Positions 1 to 7,396 of a stretch of DNA of 11,157 bases are shown here, piece by piece (the stretch's first letter is position 1; the number at the start of each line of letters is the position of its first letter). The stretch covers positions 1 to 11,157 of the forward strand of contig JAFQND010000226.1 in NCBI GenBank assembly GCA_017396055.1. Reading direction: 5' to 3'. The DNA is from Oscillospiraceae bacterium (GTDB lineage Bacteria; Bacillota; Clostridia; Oscillospirales; Ruminococcaceae). Below the pieces are notes generated by a model. It saw nothing but the letters and a program-made list of their open reading frames with translations. It did no database searches and was not told where the DNA came from. The translations under genes were made by a program, and so were the position numbers.

Positions 1-1
1 C

Positions 2-148
2 AATTCTCTTCGCGAAGCAGGCTTTGAAGCTTCTATCTTCGCCCGTCCCAAAAAGCTGGGCAAATTCCTCGGCAAACTGGAAGAACAGAGCTACAGCGGC
101 TATCTGGTCTGCGGCGAAACCACCGAGCCTAAATTCTTCGGCAAATAA
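2..148 (+). CDS. 3' end of an unidentified gene (C-terminal 48 residues)
   Basis: The frame is open from base 2 and stops at TAA 146-148, giving the last 48 residues of a protein whose start lies outside the window. The tail contains REAGFEASIFARPKKLGKFL and ends ETTEPKFFGK. The pattern 'REAGFEA... KLGKFL ... GYLVCGE' faintly resembles the end of an HGTP anticodon-binding domain, as in histidyl-tRNA synthetase-like or HisZ-like proteins, but this is weak and I do not assign a function. The codon choice fits the neighbouring genes. A terminator follows at once, so this is the last gene of its transcript. Confidence 0.6.
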   Translation, partial: NSLREAGFEASIFARPKKLGKFLGKLEEQSYSGYLVCGETTEPKFFGK

Positions 149-152
149 ACAT

Positions 153-184
153 AAAACTCCTGTCCCAAATGGGCGGGGGTTTTT
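153..184 (+). terminator. Rho-independent terminator of the upstream partial gene
   Basis: The arm AAAACTCCTGTCCC (153-166) pairs across an AAAT loop with GGGCGGGGGTTTT (171-183), with one bulged T and two G-T pairs. It is followed by a run of T interrupted by one C. It sits 4 bases after the stop codon of the partial gene and upstream of the next promoter, so it separates two transcripts. Confidence 0.8.
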
Positions 185-196
185 CTTTTGCCCCTC

Positions 197-225
197 TTGC
201 ATTCTATCCTGCGCTTTGCTATAAT
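197..225 (+). promoter_or_regulatory. Sigma-A type promoter for the transporter-glycosidase pair
   Basis: TTGCAT (197-202) and TATAAT (220-225) are separated by 17 bases. A TG one base before the -10 box makes it an extended -10. Transcription would begin near 232, leaving a leader of about 30 bases before the ATG at 262, too short for a riboswitch. Confidence 0.8.
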
Positions 226-261
226 ACAGCTGTAAAGTAAAATAAAGATGAGGTGCCGCCT

Positions 262-1686
262 ATGAAGCATGTGATCGCATGGTGCAAAAACGCCTTTGTC
301 CCCATCCGGGAGATCTATAATTTGAAAGACGATTATTCAAAAGGTCGTGTGATCCAGCTGGCAAGCTCGCTGCTGACCACGTTTTATAACGTCTTTATCA
401 CCGGTATCTTCTATACCGGTTTCCTGTCGATGTATGGCATGTCCATCACCGACACCGGTATCATGACCTTTATTCCCTATATTGCAAACCTGTTCAGCAT
501 TTTCTCACCCAGACTTCTGGGCAGATTCAGAAAGCGCAAAGGACTTCTGCTGGCAGCAAAGACGATTTACTATGCCATTTATATTCTTTTGACCACACTG
601 ATGCCGCAGTTTGTCACCGACCCGGCCGGCAGACGTATCCTGTTTATTGTCATTGTCGGCGTGGCTACTGGCTTCTATGCCCTGTTCGGCTCCGGTTTCA
701 CCATCTGGTTCTATAATTTCTATCCCGCCAACAACGAACAGCGCACCCGCTATCTGACCTACAACCAGATCTTTTCCTCCATCCTCTCCAGTGTTATCCT
801 GTTGACCAGCGGTGCCATCACTGACGCCATGAACGGTTCGGCTTATCAGGACCAGCTGATCCTGATCTTCCGTTATCTGGCCTTCGGACTGGTGCTGATC
901 GAGGTGTTCATCCAGTCGAAAGCAAAAGAATACCCCTACCAGGAGACCGAGAACATCAAATTCCGCGAGGTCTTTACCCTCTCCTTCAAGCACAAAAAAT
1001 ACATGGCCTGCTGCCTGTTTATGTTCTTCTGGGGCTATGTGGCCAACCTGAACAACGGTCTGTGGAACTATCATCTGCTCAACCACATGGAGTTCGGCTA
1101 TACGATGATCAATACCGTTTCGGTGGCTTATACGATCATTCTTTTGCTGGGTTCCCCCATCTGGCGCAGATGGCTCAGACGGTATTCATGGATCAAGACC
1201 TTCTCCTTTGCCATGCTTTTGTTCGCCCCCACCGAGTTTATCTTTTTCTGCATGGATAAAAGTTCCACCTGGATCTTCTTCCCCAACTCGATGCTGCAGA
1301 ACTTCTTTGCCGTGGGTCTGAACCTTGCCTATGCCAATATTCTGTATATGAATATGCCGGCGGAGAATTCCACTACCCATCTGACCTTCAACACCATCGG
1401 CTGCAACGTTTTCTCTTTCCTCGGCCTTATCACCGGCACATGGGTCAGCTCGCTGTATGACGGCCCCATCTCCTTCCTTGGCATCGATGTCTATGCGGTA
1501 CAGTTCACCACCATCCTCAGAGGCATCTTCCTTGGAGCGGGCGGTCTGTATCTCTTCTTCAGATGGCGTGACTTCACCCGTGACGAAGATATCAGAGAGG
1601 TAGAAACACTTGCCGTTTACCACAAGCGTGAAAAGGAAACAAAGCGTGCCATCCGGAAGGCAAAACGTCAGGCGAAAAGAGGATGA
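262..1686 (+). CDS. MFS-like multi-spanning membrane transporter
   Basis: The product has 474 residues and is an integral membrane protein with about 12 hydrophobic segments. Basic loops occur where cytoplasmic loops are expected, for example GRFRKRKG after the second or third segment and WRRWLRR in the second half. The tail of about 20 residues is strongly basic (KREKETKRAIRKAKRQAKRG) and presumably cytoplasmic. Length and layout fit the major facilitator superfamily or a related secondary transporter. I chose ATG 262 because GAGG at 250-253 lies 8 bases before it; an in-frame GTG at 253 overlaps that Shine-Dalgarno site and is less likely. The next gene, a glycosidase-like protein, starts 3 bases after the stop, so an oligosaccharide or glycoside substrate is a reasonable inference. 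No substrate motif is visible. Confidence 0.8.
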   Translation: MKHVIAWCKNAFVPIREIYNLKDDYSKGRVIQLASSLLTTFYNVFITGIFYTGFLSMYGMSITDTGIMTFIPYIANLFSIFSPRLLGRFRKRKGLLLAAKTIYYAIYILLTTLMPQFVTDPAGRRILFIVIVGVATGFYALFGSGFTIWFYNFYPANNEQRTRYLTYNQIFSSILSSVILLTSGAITDAMNGSAYQDQLILIFRYLAFGLVLIEVFIQSKAKEYPYQETENIKFREVFTLSFKHKKYMACCLFMFFWGYVANLNNGLWNYHLLNHMEFGYTMINTVSVAYTIILLLGSPIWRRWLRRYSWIKTFSFAMLLFAPTEFIFFCMDKSSTWIFFPNSMLQNFFAVGLNLAYANILYMNMPAENSTTHLTFNTIGCNVFSFLGLITGTWVSSLYDGPISFLGIDVYAVQFTTILRGIFLGAGGLYLFFRWRDFTRDEDIREVETLAVYHKREKETKRAIRKAKRQAKRG

Positions 1687-1689
1687 AAC

Positions 1690-2784
1690 ATGTTTGATAT
1701 CAAAGAGACTGCAAAACGCCTTCTGGACGGATGCGTGATCCTTTCTGATGACGGTACAAAACTCTATACCCCGGACGGAATGGGAAATTACCCCTGTCTG
1801 TGGACAAGGGATTTCGCCTATATGACAGAATATGCCGGCGACCTTCTGGACAAAGAGGATATCCGTCGTGCCGTTCAGTACATTATTGACCGTCCCGCAG
1901 AAAACGGCTGGATCGCCGACCGGGTCGACCGGCACGGAACAGCCATCTATACTGCCGGTGGATCGGATTTCCCCGCACTGCCCAATCTGGATAACGGATG
2001 TTTTCTCTGCCTCTGTGCGGATGCTTATCTAAACAGTCTTCCAAAAAACAAAGCGAAAGAACAATTCGCTCAGTGGAAAGAGACCCTCTGCCGCGGCATC
2101 GACTGCCTGCCGAAAGACGAACGGGGCTTTATCCTGAATGTGTCCGCTCCGCCCCATTCCCCCTACGGATTTACCGATACGGTCAGCAAGACCGGACTCG
2201 TCTGTTATGAGACGCTGCTTTTGTGGCGGGCGCAGAAAGTCCTCTGCCGCTGGCTGAATCTCTGCGGAGCTCCTTACGGACAGTATGAGCAGGGCTGTGC
2301 GTCCATCGAAGCATATCTTTTCGACACCTTTGCCGGTGAAGACGGCATGCTCCTCGCGGCGACCGGTGTCTGCGCACAGATCGATATCTGGTCCTCCTGT
2401 TTTGCCGTCAGCATCGGTTTCCCCATGACCGAAAAGCAGAAGGAAAAGATCGTCTGCTGGATGATCTCCCACTATGCCGAAGTGACCGAATACGGACAGC
2501 TGCGCCATCTTCCCGCCGGAACATTCTGGGAGAGGACCTTCATCGACGTGAAAGAAGGCACCTATCAGAACGGGGCTTTCTGGGCAACTCCCTTTGTCTG
2601 GCTGTATGATACGCTCTCCGCCGGCGACATTTCTCTCGCCGATGCCGCATTGAACGATATTCTCCGCTATTTTGAAGAGCACGGCGTGTATGAATGTGTA
2701 AACGGTGATTACCGTCAGCTGGACACCTATGTGGCGAGCGCGGCAGCTGTCTATGCCGTCTGCAAACGAAAAGGTCTCGCGTAA
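1690..2784 (+). CDS. Six-hairpin glycosidase-like protein, cytoplasmic
   Basis: The product has 364 residues with no signal peptide. The sequence has the alternating helices expected of an (alpha/alpha)6 barrel. It has an early aromatic/acidic motif LWTRDFAYM (WTRD at 38-41), DNGCFLCLCADAYL in the middle, YGFTDTVSKTGLVCYE, and near the end GTYQNGAFWATP and YVASAAAVYAVCK. These resemble six-hairpin glycosidases of the glucosidase/debranching type (GH15/GH63/GH37-like), but I cannot assign a family or name the catalytic acids. Shine-Dalgarno AGAGG lies 7 bases upstream, inside the end of the transporter gene, so the two are translated from one mRNA. The likely role is hydrolysis of a glycoside brought in by the transporter. 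A hairpin terminator follows. Confidence 0.7.
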   Translation: MFDIKETAKRLLDGCVILSDDGTKLYTPDGMGNYPCLWTRDFAYMTEYAGDLLDKEDIRRAVQYIIDRPAENGWIADRVDRHGTAIYTAGGSDFPALPNLDNGCFLCLCADAYLNSLPKNKAKEQFAQWKETLCRGIDCLPKDERGFILNVSAPPHSPYGFTDTVSKTGLVCYETLLLWRAQKVLCRWLNLCGAPYGQYEQGCASIEAYLFDTFAGEDGMLLAATGVCAQIDIWSSCFAVSIGFPMTEKQKEKIVCWMISHYAEVTEYGQLRHLPAGTFWERTFIDVKEGTYQNGAFWATPFVWLYDTLSAGDISLADAALNDILRYFEEHGVYECVNGDYRQLDTYVASAAAVYAVCKRKGLA

Positions 2785-2799
2785 AACCTATCAGACAGA

Positions 2800-2828
2800 A
2801 AAAAGCCCCGGATTATCCGGGGCTTTTT
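2800..2828. terminator. Bidirectional Rho-independent terminator
   Basis: A perfect 13-bp stem, AAAAAGCCCCGGA / TCCGGGGCTTTTT, has a TTA loop. It carries a T-run on both strands and lies between two convergent genes, ending the glycosidase gene on + and the CE15-like gene on -. Confidence 0.95.
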
Positions 2829-2835
2829 GTTATGC

Positions 2836-3903
2836 TCACAGAGCCTTGTCGAGGAAATCCATATACCGGTTCCAGTCATCTCTGCAGATGGCGTGGGAAC
2901 CATGACGCAGGTGATAGCCCACCTTGCCGCCGTGGAAAGTGTCGCCGGGAACGGGCAGACGGTCGGGATGGACAAAGCCCTTCTCTCCCAGAGCCTCCCA
3001 TACATGAGAAACGGCACAGCAGGTGAGATATTCCGAATTGGGGTCAGCCCAAAGGTCCTGTTCCGCACTGCCTACCAGCAGAATACGGGGTGCGGCAGCC
3101 GCCAGCAGGAAATGCTGATCAAAGGGCATTTCCCGTTCAAGGTCGGTATACTGAGGATAGCTCTCATTGAACCAGTAAGGGAAGACGCGGGTAATGGTCT
3201 CGATGCGTTCACCTGCTTTGTTGCGGGAGATGGCAGCGCCGCTGCAGCCGGAGTCGTTGGAGATCACAGCAGCAAAACGCTCGTCCAGTGCGCCGGCCAG
3301 CAGTGCGGTCTTACCGAGACGGGAGTGACCGATGACAGCTGCTTTTTCGCCATCCAGACGGGGATCATCCAGAGCCCAGTCAAGTACGCGGGAAGCGGCC
3401 CATGCCCAGAGTCCGATCTTGCCGCAGCGGTCTTCTTTGGGCAGCATACCGGCCAGACCGCCTTCAAAACCATCCTCGCCGTCAAAGGCGACATCGTTAT
3501 AGTAAAGGGACAGCACAGCATAGCCGCGGTCGATGATCTCCTCGGAAGGAAGATAGCGGTCAGGAACATCGGGACGGAAGTTGATAAATACAAAGAAAGG
3601 ATAAGGGCCTTCACCGGTGGGAACAGAAGCCTTGAAGGGGAAGGTGAATTTGCCCTGGGGAAGAGTAACGGTCAGGGTCACGGTCTCAAGGGTCGCTTTG
3701 CCGGCGCAGTAATTGATGGGAGCGGTCTCCGACTCAAAAGTCATGGAGAGAGGCTTTTCGGGAGGATAGCCATAGACCTCTTTTTTCATGATCTCTACCA
3801 GTTCAGCTCTGCGGGCAGGCCACTGGGCAGCATCAAAACCTTCGGGCAGGATAGCAGGCAGTCTGAGATCACTGAGAATCTTATCGATAACAGGGTGTTT
3901 CAT
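2836..3903 (-). CDS. CE15-like (glucuronoyl-esterase-type) alpha/beta hydrolase
   Basis: The product has 355 residues and is an alpha/beta hydrolase. The nucleophile elbow GHSRLGK (192-198, Ser194) is the bacterial CE15 signature. The context GKIGLWAWAASRVLDWAL before it and NDSGCSGAAISR after it is typical of that group. The acid probably lies in AEQDLWADPNSEY (280-292), and the histidine is probably His337 in LRHGSHAI. CE15 enzymes cleave esters between glucuronic acid in xylan and lignin alcohols. This copy has no signal peptide, so it would act inside the cell, perhaps on a sugar ester that has been imported. The start at 3903 is fixed by AAGGAGG seven bases upstream. An in-frame start further upstream would add 18 residues inside the preceding gene and is less likely. 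The start overlaps the previous stop as ATGA, indicating translational coupling. Confidence 0.8.
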   Translation of the reverse strand: MKHPVIDKILSDLRLPAILPEGFDAAQWPARRAELVEIMKKEVYGYPPEKPLSMTFESETAPINYCAGKATLETVTLTVTLPQGKFTFPFKASVPTGEGPYPFFVFINFRPDVPDRYLPSEEIIDRGYAVLSLYYNDVAFDGEDGFEGGLAGMLPKEDRCGKIGLWAWAASRVLDWALDDPRLDGEKAAVIGHSRLGKTALLAGALDERFAAVISNDSGCSGAAISRNKAGERIETITRVFPYWFNESYPQYTDLEREMPFDQHFLLAAAAPRILLVGSAEQDLWADPNSEYLTCCAVSHVWEALGEKGFVHPDRLPVPGDTFHGGKVGYHLRHGSHAICRDDWNRYMDFLDKAL

Positions 3904-4574
3904 TGAGAGACCTCCTTGAGTGTTTTTTGACAGAATCTTTCCAGCAGTCTGAACCATTCGTCAGGGTATTCAGCCCGCTCTTCATTTAAGATATCCCATT
4001 CTTCGATCCGGCAGAGCAGTTCTCTTTCCTCGTCGTTCAGAGCAGCCCGGAGAGCATTCCTGTCCTGGAACCAGCATCCGGTCCACAACAGATAAAGCTC
4101 CTGAAGAATGAAGAAGGTGGATTTAAAACAGCCGCGCAGGCCGTCAGCACCTTTTTCGCTGTAGATAAACCGATGACAGACTTCGTGATAAAGATTCGCC
4201 GTGCTGATGCGGATATGATCTTTCAGATCTTCCTCATTCGCTTCGGGCAAAAGGGGAATCAGTTCGCCGTAAAGGGGTTTTGTGCCGTACATCAGCGGAA
4301 TGATCTCATAGCGGGGCCAGTTTTTCAGCTCCTCCCGGCCGCAGATAAAACCGCAGGCCAGTTCTGCATGGTCCATGGTGCGAACCACAGCACGGTAACG
4401 GAGAAGATCCATATGTGTGAGGGTATCCAGTACGGTCATAGCGTCGATATCGCTGCCGTCATGGGCTTCTCCTCTGAGATAGCTGCCCTGCAGGCCGAAG
4501 AAGAGCAAACGGTCCCCGAAGGTCTCTTTCAGCTTTTCTAGAAGCTCCGCCATCCATCTTTCATGATCCAGCAT
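3900..4574 (-). CDS. Nucleotidyltransferase-fold protein (minimal nucleotidyltransferase type)
   Basis: The product has 224 residues. The N-terminal part holds the nucleotidyltransferase signature GSYLRGEAHDGSDID (30-44): the GS turn followed by two metal-binding acids, Asp42 and Asp44. The rest is helical, as in the accessory domain of MNT/aminoglycoside-nucleotidyltransferase-like proteins (for example FKSTFFILQELYLLW). Such proteins transfer NMP to a small molecule, a protein or RNA, and the target here is unknown. The start at 4574 follows GGAG with 9 bases between, and the site lies inside the end of the upstream gene. It is the middle gene of a three-gene operon, 1 nt after one gene and overlapping the next by 4 nt. 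A stand-alone MNT toxin-antitoxin role is unlikely because no HEPN partner is adjacent. Confidence 0.75.
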   Translation of the reverse strand: MLDHERWMAELLEKLKETFGDRLLFFGLQGSYLRGEAHDGSDIDAMTVLDTLTHMDLLRYRAVVRTMDHAELACGFICGREELKNWPRYEIIPLMYGTKPLYGELIPLLPEANEEDLKDHIRISTANLYHEVCHRFIYSEKGADGLRGCFKSTFFILQELYLLWTGCWFQDRNALRAALNDEERELLCRIEEWDILNEERAEYPDEWFRLLERFCQKTLKEVSQ

Positions 4575-4575
4575 A

Positions 4576-5508
4576 TTATTTTTCTCCAAAAGCTGCCAGT
4601 CTGCGGAAGAAATCAGCAAAGATCTTGTCGCGGCTGACATGCCAGGCGTATCGCATCAGGTGACGGGTGGGATCAAAGCTGTAATGACCCTCATAGCTGA
4701 CGATAGGACTCTGACAGAGTCTGGTCTCGATACCGCCGGGACAGGTAAGCCAGGCAACAGTGGTCATATCCCAGATCACGCGGCTGTAACCGAAGTGGTC
4801 GGATGCACAGTTTTTGAAGGTATCAGCGAGAAAATCACCGATGGCGCCCTTGCCGCGGACATAGGCGTCCACCTCAGGCAGGGTCGTGGTCAGATGGTCT
4901 ACCACGCCCATACAGGGCATCTGTACCACCGGAGCACCGCAGCCGAAAACCACTCTCGCGGCGGCGACATCCTGGATCAGGTTGAACTCGCGGGTATGAG
5001 GCCATTCGAAGCTGTGACCGCCCAGCCAGATAATGACGATCTTTTCTGCGATCGAGGGATCCATCAGCAGAGCGGAAGCCACGTTGGTGATGGCACCGAT
5101 GGCAGCCACATAGAGGGGCTTTTCAGAAGTGTACTCTCCTGCCAGTTCGACGATACGGCGGGCAGCTTCGCTCTCGACGGGAGTATCCTCGTCGGGCAGA
5201 TAGTTTTCAGAACCCTTGAAGACAAATCCTTCGGCGGGAACGTTCATCCGGGAAAGGATCCGCAGGATCTCGTCATAGCTCTTCTCCATGCCGTCTTTGG
5301 GACCGGAGGAAAGAGAATTGTAAAAAGGCGCGGCGCAGACAGCACGGACATTGAGCCTCTCGGGGCAGAGCAGCGCATAAACCAACGCAAACTGATCATC
5401 GATCTCGTTATAGGTATCGGTATCGAGGATAAAGTCAACTTTGCCCTCGGGCAGGGTCAGCATCTTCACGCGGGTCTCGTCAGAAATGACAGGAAAAACG
5501 GTTTTCAT
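4576..5508 (-). CDS. Nucleoside-hydrolase-like protein (IUNH family, variant motif)
   Basis: The product has 310 residues, the usual length for inosine/uridine-preferring nucleoside hydrolases. These cut the N-glycosidic bond of nucleosides to give base and ribose using a calcium bound by N-terminal aspartates. The signature here is DTDTYNEIDDQ (29-39), which has two more residues between the DTD and DD pairs than the classic DTDPGxDD. The C-terminal loop that normally holds the catalytic His-Asp pair reads VIWDMTTVAW, with Trp where His is expected. The substrate may therefore differ from standard nucleosides. The start at 5508 has a strong Shine-Dalgarno site (GAGGAGG). It is the first gene of a three-gene operon with its promoter directly upstream. 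Confidence 0.85.
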   Translation of the reverse strand: MKTVFPVISDETRVKMLTLPEGKVDFILDTDTYNEIDDQFALVYALLCPERLNVRAVCAAPFYNSLSSGPKDGMEKSYDEILRILSRMNVPAEGFVFKGSENYLPDEDTPVESEAARRIVELAGEYTSEKPLYVAAIGAITNVASALLMDPSIAEKIVIIWLGGHSFEWPHTREFNLIQDVAAARVVFGCGAPVVQMPCMGVVDHLTTTLPEVDAYVRGKGAIGDFLADTFKNCASDHFGYSRVIWDMTTVAWLTCPGGIETRLCQSPIVSYEGHYSFDPTRHLMRYAWHVSRDKIFADFFRRLAAFGEK

Positions 5509-5539
5509 AAAGGTATCCTCCTCTATTGCTGTTACCATC

Positions 5540-5568
5540 ATTTTACTACTGAATACGGGGATTGGCAA
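5540..5568 (-). promoter_or_regulatory. Promoter of the nucleoside hydrolase-NTase-esterase operon
   Basis: On the minus strand, TTGCCA (complement of 5563-5568) and TAAAAT (complement of 5540-5545) are 17 bases apart. Transcription would start near 5533, about 25 bases before the ATG at 5508. It is back to back with the + strand promoter at 5592-5619. Confidence 0.7.
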
Positions 5569-5591
5569 GAGGTTTTCACCGAAAGGGAACA

Positions 5592-5619
5592 TTGACAAAT
5601 GGCCGAAAGAGATTATACT
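5592..5619 (+). promoter_or_regulatory. Promoter of the aldo/keto reductase gene
   Basis: A perfect TTGACA (5592-5597) and TATACT (5614-5619) are 16 bases apart. This predicts a start near 5626 and a leader of about 27 bases. It lies within 25 bases of the divergent promoter, so one regulator could reach both, though I see no clear operator. Confidence 0.75.
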
Positions 5620-5652
5620 GAAAACAGATCATGTTATTCTGGAGGCAAGGTT

Positions 5653-6813
5653 ATGGAATACAGAAAACTCGGCCGCACCGGTATGACCGTCAGCGCCGTA
5701 TCGCTGGGCTGTGAACATCTTCAGGGCAAGGATTACGAGACAGTCAAAACCGTCATTGACGCCGCCCTGGACGCGGGGATCAATTTCTTTGACGTGTTCA
5801 TGAGCGAACCGAACGTCCGCTCGAATATCGGCAAGGCACTGAAAGGCCGCCGGGAAAAGGTCATCATCCAGGGACATATCGGCTCCTGCTGGGTGGACGG
5901 TCAGTATAAAGTCAGCCGTGACATAAACGAATGTGTCGCCGCTTTTGAAGACCTTCTCGACCGGCTGCAGACCGACTATATCGATGTGGGATTCCTTCAT
6001 TTCGTCGATAAAGAAAATGACTGGGATACTCTGGAAAAAAGCGAAGTGATGCAGTATGCCCTTTCCCTGAAGGAGAAAGGTGTCATCAAGGCCATCGGAT
6101 TGAGTTCCCACGATCCTGTTACCGCCAAAAAGGCAGTGGATTCCGGTTATATCGATGTGCTGATGTTCTCACTGAACCCGGCTTATGACCTTGTCCCGAA
6201 AGACCGGGACATGACCGAGATCTTCACCGAAGTCATCAAGGGCGAAAAACAGGACTTCTCCGCCCTCACGCTGGAGCCCGCCCGAGCAGCACTGTACCGG
6301 GACTGTGAGGACCGGGGCGTCGCCATTACCGTCATGAAGACCCTCGCCATGGGCACCCTTCTGGACGCAAAGCGTTCCCCTCTCGGCATCGCGCTGACCG
6401 AAGGCCAGTGCATCAGCTATGCTCTCAGCCGTCCTGCCGTCGCGGCAGTTATGGTGGGCATGCAGCGGCTGAGTGATGTGGAGAATGCCGTAAAATACTG
6501 GGAGCTCTCTGAAAGAGAACGGGATCACAGCGAAGCTCTTGCCTCCCTCGGCATGTTCAGCTCTGACGGGCGGTGCATGTACTGTAATCACTGTCTCCCC
6601 TGCCCCGCAAAGATCGATATCGCCGCCGTGAACAAATATCTCGACCTGGTGGAGCTGGACAAAAAGCCCGCCGACAGCGTGTCGCAGCACTATACCGCCC
6701 TTGGAAACACCGCCGAAACCTGCCTCGCCTGCGGTGCCTGCGAGACGAGATGTCCCTTCCATGTGCCGGTGATCAAACGGATGCAGCGTGCTGCAGAGAC
6801 TTTCGGAAAATAA
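5653..6813 (+). CDS. Aldo/keto reductase fused to a C-terminal 2[4Fe-4S] ferredoxin domain, atypical active site
   Basis: The product has 386 residues. Residues 1 to about 290 form an AKR (beta/alpha)8 barrel, opening MEYRKLGRTGMTVSAVSLG, with IDVGFLHFVD (His116), GVIKAIGLSSH and the late ITVMKTLAMGTL. The C-terminal part carries two cluster motifs, Cys308/311/314/317-Pro and Cys357/360/363/367-Pro, typical of the Fe-S aldo/keto reductases of anaerobes. Asp47 and His116 of the usual tetrad are present. The tyrosine position, five residues after Asp47, is Glu52, and the strand that normally carries lysine reads VIIQGH. Classic NAD(P)H carbonyl reduction by that tetrad is therefore doubtful; the clusters suggest electron transfer. 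The start at 5653 follows GGAGG by 7 bases. The gene stands alone between its own promoter and a terminator. Confidence 0.85.
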   Translation: MEYRKLGRTGMTVSAVSLGCEHLQGKDYETVKTVIDAALDAGINFFDVFMSEPNVRSNIGKALKGRREKVIIQGHIGSCWVDGQYKVSRDINECVAAFEDLLDRLQTDYIDVGFLHFVDKENDWDTLEKSEVMQYALSLKEKGVIKAIGLSSHDPVTAKKAVDSGYIDVLMFSLNPAYDLVPKDRDMTEIFTEVIKGEKQDFSALTLEPARAALYRDCEDRGVAITVMKTLAMGTLLDAKRSPLGIALTEGQCISYALSRPAVAAVMVGMQRLSDVENAVKYWELSERERDHSEALASLGMFSSDGRCMYCNHCLPCPAKIDIAAVNKYLDLVELDKKPADSVSQHYTALGNTAETCLACGACETRCPFHVPVIKRMQRAAETFGK

Positions 6814-6823
6814 ACAGAAATAC

Positions 6824-6858
6824 AAAAATCCCTCCGTCTTTTGAACGGAGGGATTTTT
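6824..6858. terminator. Bidirectional Rho-independent terminator
   Basis: A perfect 14-bp stem, AAAAATCCCTCCGT / ACGGAGGGATTTTT, has a 7-base loop. T-runs occur on both strands. It lies between the convergent aldo/keto reductase gene and the kinase gene, 3 bases from the kinase stop codon. Confidence 0.95.
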
Positions 6859-6861
6859 TCG

Positions 6862-7365
6862 TCAGATCAGCGCAAGCTGAAGTCTTGCCATCAGCTTATC
6901 AACACAACCGGAAACATCTTCGTGATTGCAGTCGACGATGAAGTCGGCATATTTTTCATACAGCGGGATACGCTCTTCATAGATATCGGCGATGGTCTTG
7001 TCTTTTGCACCGGCAACACCGCGGGTGGCGAGGTTGGAAAGCCGGCGCTCGATCTCAGGTTCGTCTACCTTCAGATAAACCACAACGCCCATGCTCTTCA
7101 GATGCTCCATGGCGGCGGGAGAATAGATGGCACTGCCGCCGGTGGCGATGACGGTATAGTCACAGTTTACCGACAAAAGAGCCTCTCCCTCTGCTTTGAT
7201 AAAATAAGAAAGGCCTTTGGTGTCGATGATCTGCTGCAGACGCATTTTTTCGCGCTGCTGCATCAGCAGGTCAGTGTCCATAAAATTGTAACCGGCAGCC
7301 TTGGCCAGTACGACACCGATGGTGCTCTTGCCGCAGCTGGGCATGCCGATCAGGATAATGTTCAT
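6862..7365 (-). CDS. Shikimate-kinase-like P-loop kinase, second gene of the THF-riboswitch operon
   Basis: The product has 167 residues, the size of a shikimate kinase. The P-loop GMPSCGKST is at 7-15. DTD (30-32), ATGGSA (74-79), a lid arginine in TRGVA (Arg115) and the ERIPLYEKYAD helix (Arg132) all match the shikimate kinase fold, which phosphorylates the 3-hydroxyl of shikimate with ATP. Two differences stand out. The substrate-binding arginine of the usual FRxxE motif is replaced (FIKAE, Ile56), and the GGG loop is GGS. The substrate may therefore not be shikimate. The start follows GGAGG with 10 bases between. It lies 31 bases behind the folate transporter gene with no promoter or terminator between, so it should share the THF riboswitch. 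True AroK remains possible. Confidence 0.8.
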   Translation of the reverse strand: MNIILIGMPSCGKSTIGVVLAKAAGYNFMDTDLLMQQREKMRLQQIIDTKGLSYFIKAEGEALLSVNCDYTVIATGGSAIYSPAAMEHLKSMGVVVYLKVDEPEIERRLSNLATRGVAGAKDKTIADIYEERIPLYEKYADFIVDCNHEDVSGCVDKLMARLQLALI

Positions 7366-7396
7366 TTTGCTTTGACCTCCAGATATTTGAGGTCTG

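Noticed and set aside
2827..3906. A 359-codon open frame on the + strand.
   Set aside because: It is the mirror of the CE15-like gene, which has the GHSRLGK elbow and a strong ribosome binding site; the + frame shows no domain.
3900..4574. A HEPN-MNT toxin-antitoxin system or antibiotic nucleotidyltransferase.
   Set aside because: The MNT signature is present, but no HEPN partner lies beside it. The gene sits translationally coupled between two metabolic-type enzymes.
4639..5595. A 318-codon open frame on the + strand.
   Set aside because: It is antisense to the nucleoside-hydrolase-like gene, without motif or start signal.
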